DNA of 16,927 nt from Scatomorpha pullicola (GTDB lineage: Bacteria > Bacillota > Clostridia > Oscillospirales > Oscillospiraceae): NCBI GenBank assembly GCA_018716545.1, contig DVJU01000131.1, positions 1 to 16,927 on the forward strand, written 5' to 3'. Position 1 is the first letter of the stretch; each line of letters opens with the position of its first letter. The notes beneath the pieces are model-generated. The model was not told the origin of the DNA and did no database searches. It saw only the letters and a list, made by a program, of their open reading frames with translations. Below are positions 12,774 through 16,927 of the stretch, piece after piece. Position numbers and translations under genes: made by a program.

Positions 12774-13931
12774 TCACCTCCGTTTTCTGATGAGCCGTTC
12801 ATGTACGAAAACCATGCACGCGAGCGCGGCCAGGAGGTACAGCGGCAGGAGAGACGCGCTTATATGGTTCGCTATCAGGCCGAACAGCGGGGGCATGACG
12901 CATGTTCCGACGCTCGCCGACGCCATCTGGACGCCTATCAGCGACTGCGAATGCGCCGCTCCGAAGCGCTCAGGCGTGGCGTGTATCATCGACGGGTAGA
13001 CAGGCGCGCAGCCCAGCCCGACAAGCAGCAGCCCGGGCACCGCCGCGCCCTCGGCCGGGAGAAGCATCGCCGCCGCGCCCAGCAATATGAGCGCCTGGCC
13101 GAGACGCACCATTCCGGTGTCGCTGAGCCTCATGGTCAGGAAGCCGCTCAGCGCCCTGCCAATCGTTATGCCTATAAAGAACATGCCGGCCAGCGAGGCG
13201 GCCATTTCTTCGGCCATGCCCCAGCGCAGCACAAGATAGCTGCCCGCCCAAAGCCCGGCGGTCTGCTCAACTGCGCAGTAGCAGAAAAACGCCGCCATGG
13301 TCTCCTTCGCCCCGCTCACGCGGACAGTTTCCCGCAGGGACAGAGCCTCCGCGCCGTCGCCGTCCGCCTCCGGGAGAGCGGCGCCGCGCTTTTTCCACAA
13401 GGGCAGGCTTATCAGCAATACGGCGGTGAGCGCCGCCTGGAACAGGGCTATGTAGCGGTAGCCGGCGCTCCAGCCCATTCCGCCGGACAGGGCGAAGCCC
13501 ATCACATAGGGTCCGACGGAGGCTCCCAGCCCCCACATGCAGTGCAGCCAGCTCATGTGCCTGCTCGCGTAGTGCAGGGCGACATAGTTGTTGAGCGAGG
13601 CGTCCACGCTCCCCGCGCCCAGCCCGTAGGGTATGGCCCAGAGGCAAAGCGCCGCGTAAGAGCGGCTGACCGAAAACCCGAACAGCGCCACCGCCGTCGT
13701 CAGCACGCTCAGCGCCGTGAGCGCCCCGGTTCCGAGGCGCCTCGTCAGCCTGTCGCATTGCAGGCTGGAGAATATGGTCCCCGCCGATATGATGGCGGAT
13801 ATCGCGCCGGCGTACGACACCGGCACGCCAAGCTCCCCGTACATCGAAGGCCACGCAGAGCCAAGCAGCGAATCCGGAAGTCCCAGACTGATGAAGGCCA
13901 GATATATAATCGCCAGCAGAAGATGCGTCAT
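12774..13931 (-). CDS. MFS transporter
   Basis: This integral membrane protein of 385 residues has about twelve hydrophobic segments, as in the major facilitator superfamily. Visible features include the loop DRLTRRLGTG between the second and third segments, a central charged loop (PLWKKRGAALPEADGDGAEA) between the two halves, and the matching motif RALSGFLTMRLSDTG in the second half. The fucose/glucose-type subfamily is possible but not provable. The start is ATG 13931 with GGAGG seven bases upstream; longer in-frame starts run back into the divergent promoter region. It is transcribed away from the AraC regulator at 14047, which may control it. The substrate is unknown. Confidence 0.85.
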   Translation of the reverse strand: MTHLLLAIIYLAFISLGLPDSLLGSAWPSMYGELGVPVSYAGAISAIISAGTIFSSLQCDRLTRRLGTGALTALSVLTTAVALFGFSVSRSYAALCLWAIPYGLGAGSVDASLNNYVALHYASRHMSWLHCMWGLGASVGPYVMGFALSGGMGWSAGYRYIALFQAALTAVLLISLPLWKKRGAALPEADGDGAEALSLRETVRVSGAKETMAAFFCYCAVEQTAGLWAGSYLVLRWGMAEEMAASLAGMFFIGITIGRALSGFLTMRLSDTGMVRLGQALILLGAAAMLLPAEGAAVPGLLLVGLGCAPVYPSMIHATPERFGAAHSQSLIGVQMASASVGTCVMPPLFGLIANHISASLLPLYLLAALACMVFVHERLIRKRR

Positions 13932-14046
13932 AAGTATTCCTCCATTTTCTAGCGTCATAAGAATAGCGCCAAATCGCTCTTGATTCAATCTGCATCCGGC
14001 CATATAATATAACAAAACCGCCAATTGCGAGAAAGGGTGATCGCAC
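13932..14046. promoter_or_regulatory. Divergent control region between the MFS and AraC genes
   Basis: On the plus strand TTGATT (13980-13985) and TATAAT (14003-14008), 17 bases apart, form a good promoter for the AraC gene. The MFS promoter on the minus strand is less clear; TATATT in the same AT-rich patch (about 14007-14012) is the best -10. A 14-base element GATTCAATCTGCAT (13982-13995) overlaps the AraC -35 and recurs inverted, with one mismatch, at 14061-14074 within the AraC gene. Confidence 0.65.
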
Positions 14047-14949
14047 ATGCCGCTGCAGGAATGCGGATTGAATCTAAACCGCGTGTCCATGGAGCTTCAG
14101 CCGCACGGGAGCGCGGAGTTCCCCTGCGCGGGGTATTCCTCCAGCCATACGGACAGACCCGAGGACGCCATCCCCTGGCACTGGCACGAGGAAATGGAGC
14201 TTGTATATATAGCGCGCGGACGCATGGATGTAAAGACTCCGGGAAAGTCCTTAACGCTTGGACAGGGGGAGCTTGCGGCCATAAACTCAAACACCCTGCA
14301 CTTTGCCTCGGCCGCCCCGGAGTGCGAGCTGCATTCGCTGGTCTTCAGCCCGGCGCTCATAACCGGCGGAGGGCAGAGCGTCTTCGCCCGGAAGTATATC
14401 CAGCCCCTCATATCCTCGGCCTTTTCCGGCTATAAGTTCAGCGGCGAGGACGCGCGGCAGGCCGCAGTGTGGTTCAGCGCCGCCTTTGACGCGCTGGCGC
14501 AAGACAGCCCGGGCTTTGAGTTTATCGTGCGCGAGAGTCTCTCCCGTATATGCCTGCTGCTTTACGAGCGGCTGGCTCCGAAGCCGAGCGACCCGGCAGG
14601 AGCCGCCGGCAGGGACGGGCTGCGGATGAGAAAAATGCTCGACTACATACACGGCAGCTTTAACGGTAACGTCTCAGTCTCGGACATAGCCGCCGCCGCG
14701 AGCATAAGCGAGCGTGAATGTATACGCTGCTTCCACAAGTCGCTCGGCGTCTCGCCCATACAGTACCTCATAAAATACAGGGTCATGCAGGGCGCAAAAA
14801 TGCTGCTCGAGGAGCCCTCAAGCAGCATTTCCGAAACGGCCGCGTACTGCGGCTTCGACAGTCCCAGCAACTTCTCCAAAATGTTCAGGCGCTTTTACGG
14901 ACGCACGCCGAGAGAATACAGGAGCTCGGCGCAGCCGGATCAAGGATAA
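14047..14949 (+). CDS. AraC-family transcriptional regulator with cupin sensor domain
   Basis: The protein has 300 residues. The N-terminal part is a cupin-like sensor (PWHWHEEMELVYIARGRMDV at about residues 43-62, then LTLGQGELAAINSNTLHF). The C-terminal part (about 195-295) is a double helix-turn-helix (NVSVSDIAAAASISERECIR, then SISETAAYCGFDSPSNFSKM, FRRFYGRTPREYR), the AraC/XylS DNA-binding domain. The likely ligand is a small molecule, often a sugar in this architecture, but the sequence does not identify it. GGTGA precedes ATG 14047 by six bases. It is divergent from the MFS transporter, its most likely target. Its 3' end overlaps the end of the convergent XRE-cupin gene by ten bases. 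Confidence 0.9.
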   Translation: MPLQECGLNLNRVSMELQPHGSAEFPCAGYSSSHTDRPEDAIPWHWHEEMELVYIARGRMDVKTPGKSLTLGQGELAAINSNTLHFASAAPECELHSLVFSPALITGGGQSVFARKYIQPLISSAFSGYKFSGEDARQAAVWFSAAFDALAQDSPGFEFIVRESLSRICLLLYERLAPKPSDPAGAAGRDGLRMRKMLDYIHGSFNGNVSVSDIAAAASISERECIRCFHKSLGVSPIQYLIKYRVMQGAKMLLEEPSSSISETAAYCGFDSPSNFSKMFRRFYGRTPREYRSSAQPDQG

Positions 14950-15482
14950 TACATTATCATGTGCAGCACACAGCTCGAGCCGCCGGTGTTGGCGTAGCTG
15001 TGTGCGGTATCTGCCGTAAAGCGCAGGCTCTCGCCGCGGCAAACCTCGGCGCTGTGCCCGGAGGCGTCCACCTGCAGCGAGCCTTCAAAGACGGTTATGA
15101 ACTCCGTCGTCCCCCTCGGGTGCGCCTCGCTCGTCCAGCGGCTGCCCGGCTCCAGCTCCAGCATGTAAACGGCAAAGCGGCGACCCTCGCCGTCCGGGAA
15201 TATGGAATAGTTGCGCGCCCTCCCACCGTCTTCCAGGATGGGCTGCACATCCCCTGGCCGCACCACCGTGAAGTCCCGGCTCGGCCTGGCGATCAGCTCG
15301 TCGAAAGGCACCTGCATCCCGTTGGATATTTTCCAGAGCGTCGACAGCGTCGGATTGCCCTCGCCGCGCTCTATGCGCGCGAGCATGCTCTTGCTCACAC
15401 CGCTGACCTGAGCGAGCTCGTCCAGGCTCAGCTTCATCGAAGCGCGCAGCCTGCGTATATTGCCCGCGACTATGCCGTTCAT
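14940..15482 (-). CDS. XRE-cupin transcriptional regulator
   Basis: This protein of 180 residues has an N-terminal XRE helix-turn-helix (NIRRLRASMKLSLDELAQ, VSGVSKSMLARIERGEGNPT, about residues 7-60) and a C-terminal cupin (residues about 100-178: RGTTEFITVFEGSLQV, ESLRFTADTAHSYAN). This pairing is common in regulators of amino-acid, sulfur or polyamine metabolism. I chose ATG 15482; GTG 15491 is in frame, has AGGGG eight bases upstream and is a fair alternative. It is divergent from the PatB-type lyase at 15595 with overlapping promoters, so that gene is its probable target. It is convergent with the AraC gene and overlaps its end. Confidence 0.9.
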   Translation of the reverse strand: MNGIVAGNIRRLRASMKLSLDELAQVSGVSKSMLARIERGEGNPTLSTLWKISNGMQVPFDELIARPSRDFTVVRPGDVQPILEDGGRARNYSIFPDGEGRRFAVYMLELEPGSRWTSEAHPRGTTEFITVFEGSLQVDASGHSAEVCRGESLRFTADTAHSYANTGGSSCVLHMIMYYP

Positions 15483-15503
15483 GTAATCCACGTCCTCAGC
15501 CCC

Positions 15504-15561
15504 TTGACATTATAGTAAACATTTTGTATCATTATAATGCACAATCGTTCTTAACATTATA
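15504..15561. promoter_or_regulatory. Overlapping divergent promoters of the XRE-cupin and PatB-type genes
   Basis: Rightward: TTGACA (15504-15509), 17 bases, TATCAT (15527-15532). Leftward: a -10 TATAAT (15514-15509) that overlaps the rightward -35; its own -35 is weak. The heptamer CATTATA at 15508-15514 recurs inverted at 15533-15539 and directly at 15555-15561 (ACATTATA at 15554-15561). These copies bracket the promoters and are candidate operator half-sites for the XRE-cupin protein. Confidence 0.65.
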
Positions 15562-15594
15562 TCGCAAATCGCTCGGAAAAGAAAGGGGTACGGC

Positions 15595-16788
15595 ATGGAA
15601 TTCGACTTCAACGAACGTATTGACCGCTCAAAGACCATATCCATCAAGTGGTCGCCTGAGCAGCTTGAAAAGATGTACGGCGAGAGGGCCATTATCCCCA
15701 TGGGCATAGCCGACATGGATTTGAAAACCGCCCCCTGCGTTTCGGAGGCGATTTGCAGGCGGGCGGCGCACGAGACCTACGGCTACGGCTATGCGTCCGG
15801 GGAGTTCCTCTCCTCCTGCGCCGAATGGCAGCGCCGCCGCCACGGCTGGGCGGTCGAGCCTGAATGGATCACCTACACCCCCGGCGTCAACATGGCGCTG
15901 GTATGCGCGGTGGAGATGTATACGCAGCCCGGAGACAGCGTCATAATTCAGACGCCGGTCTACTATCCCTACTTTGACTATGTGCGCGGGACCGGCAGGC
16001 ATATCGCCTCCAACCCGCTTATCAACCACGACGGGCGGTATGAGATGGACTTCGGCGCGCTTGAGGCTCTTGCCCGCAGACCCGACGTCAAGCTCATGCT
16101 CCTATGCAGCCCCCACAACCCGTTCGGCCGCGTCTGGAGCCGTGAGGAGCTGGAGCGCGTGGGCAGGATATGTATGGACAACGGCGTGATGCTCGCAGTT
16201 GACGAGATACACTCCGACCTCGTCTACCCGCCGAACAGGCACATCCCTTTCGCATCGATAAGCGAGGAATTCGCTCACAGCTGTATTGTCTGCACCTCTC
16301 CGTCCAAGACCTTTAACCTGGCCGGGCTGCTGGTGTCGGACATTATCATACCGGACGGAAAAATACGCGAGGCGTTCCGGGCAAAGATGGCTCCCTACTA
16401 CCTCTGGCCGGGCAACTTCGGCGCCGCGGCGCAGATCGCTGCATACACCCGGGGCGAGGCCTGGCTGGACGCGCTTCTCGGCTTTCTTGACAGCAACGCC
16501 AGGTACGTAGAAGACTTCATAGCCGGGCACATGCCCTCTGTGCGCTACAGGAGGCCGGAGGGCACATACCTGGCCTGGCTGGACTTCCGCGCTCTGGGCA
16601 TGGATGCCGGCGAGCTGTGGAGCTTCATGCTCCACGAGGCCAAAGTGGCGACGGACAACGGCGCCATGTTCGGCACAGGCGATGAGGGCGTTGGCTTCCA
16701 GCGCCTGAACTTCGCCTGTCCGAGGGCGCAGCTGGAGGCGGCCATGGGGCGCATATATGCGGCGCTGAGCCGCCGTGGAATGTGCTGA
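15595..16788 (+). CDS. MalY/PatB-family PLP-dependent cystathionine beta-lyase / C-S lyase
   Basis: This cytosolic enzyme of 397 residues belongs to fold-type I, class I/II aminotransferase-like proteins. Members of the MalY/PatB group cleave the C-S bond of cystathionine or cysteine conjugates to give a thiol, pyruvate and ammonia. Features in order: MGIADMDLKTAP, TYGYGYASG, ITYTPGVNMAL, TPVYYPYFDYV, CSPHNPFGRVWS, AVDEIHSDLVYP and SPSKTFNLAGL, where Lys238 binds pyridoxal phosphate. The Arg in QRLNFACPRAQLE is the expected carboxylate-binding region. The length is normal and it appears intact. AAAGGGG lies six bases before ATG 15595. The divergent XRE-cupin gene is the likely regulator. The exact substrate cannot be told from sequence. 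Confidence 0.92.
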   Translation: MEFDFNERIDRSKTISIKWSPEQLEKMYGERAIIPMGIADMDLKTAPCVSEAICRRAAHETYGYGYASGEFLSSCAEWQRRRHGWAVEPEWITYTPGVNMALVCAVEMYTQPGDSVIIQTPVYYPYFDYVRGTGRHIASNPLINHDGRYEMDFGALEALARRPDVKLMLLCSPHNPFGRVWSREELERVGRICMDNGVMLAVDEIHSDLVYPPNRHIPFASISEEFAHSCIVCTSPSKTFNLAGLLVSDIIIPDGKIREAFRAKMAPYYLWPGNFGAAAQIAAYTRGEAWLDALLGFLDSNARYVEDFIAGHMPSVRYRRPEGTYLAWLDFRALGMDAGELWSFMLHEAKVATDNGAMFGTGDEGVGFQRLNFACPRAQLEAAMGRIYAALSRRGMC

Positions 16789-16807
16789 CATCGCCGATAC
16801 TGCGCAA

Positions 16808-16840
16808 AGCCTCTCCGCCGTCGGGCGGAGAGGCTTTTTT
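16808..16840 (+). terminator. Strong rho-independent terminator after the PatB-type gene
   Basis: The twelve-base stem AGCCTCTCCGCC (16808-16819) pairs with 16824-16835 around GTCG, with six T at 16835-16840. It lies 20 bases after the stop codon. Read leftward, it also follows the stop of the partial gene at 16846. Confidence 0.92.
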
Positions 16841-16845
16841 GTGCA

Positions 16846-16927
16846 TCAGTTGATTTCCACGAGGGATATCCATAGTCCGGGGTTGTAGTTTTCGATCGTG
16901 CCCTCGGGGCAGGAGAAGGCGAGCGCG
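16846..16927 (-). CDS. 3' end of an unknown leftward gene
   Basis: A minus-strand frame enters from the right edge and ends at a TGA (16848-16846) after 27 codons, ending NYNPGLWISLVEIN. The placement of the stop six bases before a terminator that can work in both directions, and the protein-like composition, support a real gene end. The peptide is too short for me to name a family. Confidence 0.45.
   Translation of the reverse strand, partial: ALAFSCPEGTIENYNPGLWISLVEIN

Noticed and set aside
12738..13952. 404-codon rightward frame opposite the MFS gene
   Set aside because: It is extremely Arg/His/Gln-rich, as expected of an antisense shadow; the minus strand has a twelve-segment transporter with a good ribosome site.
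1..16927. CRISPR array, phage module, toxin-antitoxin pair or defence island
   Set aside because: No regular direct repeats with spacers, no integrase or phage structural genes, and no nuclease or toxin-like pairs were seen.

Overview
The window looks like a chromosomal segment of a high-GC, anaerobic, gut-type Clostridia (Oscillospirales-like Firmicutes). This rests on strong AGGAGG-type ribosome binding sites, sigma-A promoters of the TTGACA-17-TATAAT type, frequent ATA and AGG codons in a GC-rich background, a YeiL-like Crp/Fnr regulator and DUF2871/DUF3788 genes. No name below species-group level can be supported. No rRNA, tRNA, CRISPR array or insertion sequence was seen.

Layout. 1-323: highly structured DNA with a string of perfect dyads, possibly the start of a leftward ORF, and a terminator-like hairpin. 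324-1764: a DUF3788 protein facing an XRE/TPR-like regulator. 1859-3821: a divergent pair, an S-adenosylhomocysteine-hydrolase-like gene (leftward) and a YeiL-like Crp/Fnr regulator (rightward). Both appear to be frameshifted, and their overlapping promoters share one palindrome. 3894-5473: a leftward TetR-family operon with two small membrane proteins, a near-ideal promoter with an overlapping operator, a second operator-like site inside the operon, and an 18-bp perfect stem at its end.

5618-12202 is the core: a rightward molybdenum block. Behind a TTGACA-17-TACAAT promoter and a leader carrying a terminator-like hairpin come a short MoeA-like molybdopterin-binding protein with a Cys-rich tail, moaC, moaA and a MOSC-MogA fusion. 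The first three start codons overlap the preceding stop codons or follow within a few bases. After a 91-nt gap come the molybdate ABC transporter modA, modB, modC and a 70-residue Mop molbindin. Molybdate import (ModABC), storage or buffering (Mop), cyclic pyranopterin monophosphate synthesis (MoaA, MoaC), adenylylation of molybdopterin (MogA domain) and Mo handling (MoeA-like, MOSC) are thus encoded together. moaD, moaE, moeB and mobA are not in the window.

12203-16927: a gene-poor stretch with a possible ORF remnant and a hairpin; a leftward MFS transporter whose stop codon overlaps the ribosome binding site of a small unknown protein; a divergent AraC regulator; a leftward XRE-cupin regulator divergent from a PatB/MalY-type C-S lyase with overlapping promoters; a strong terminator; and the 3' end of an unknown leftward gene.

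The molybdenum genes belong to well-known families, so the block as a whole is not new. The least explained items are the paired decay of the SAHH-like/Crp-like divergon, the structured leader of the molybdenum operon, the Cys-rich tail of the MoeA-like protein, the two-operator TetR membrane-protein operon, and the dyad-rich element at the left end.
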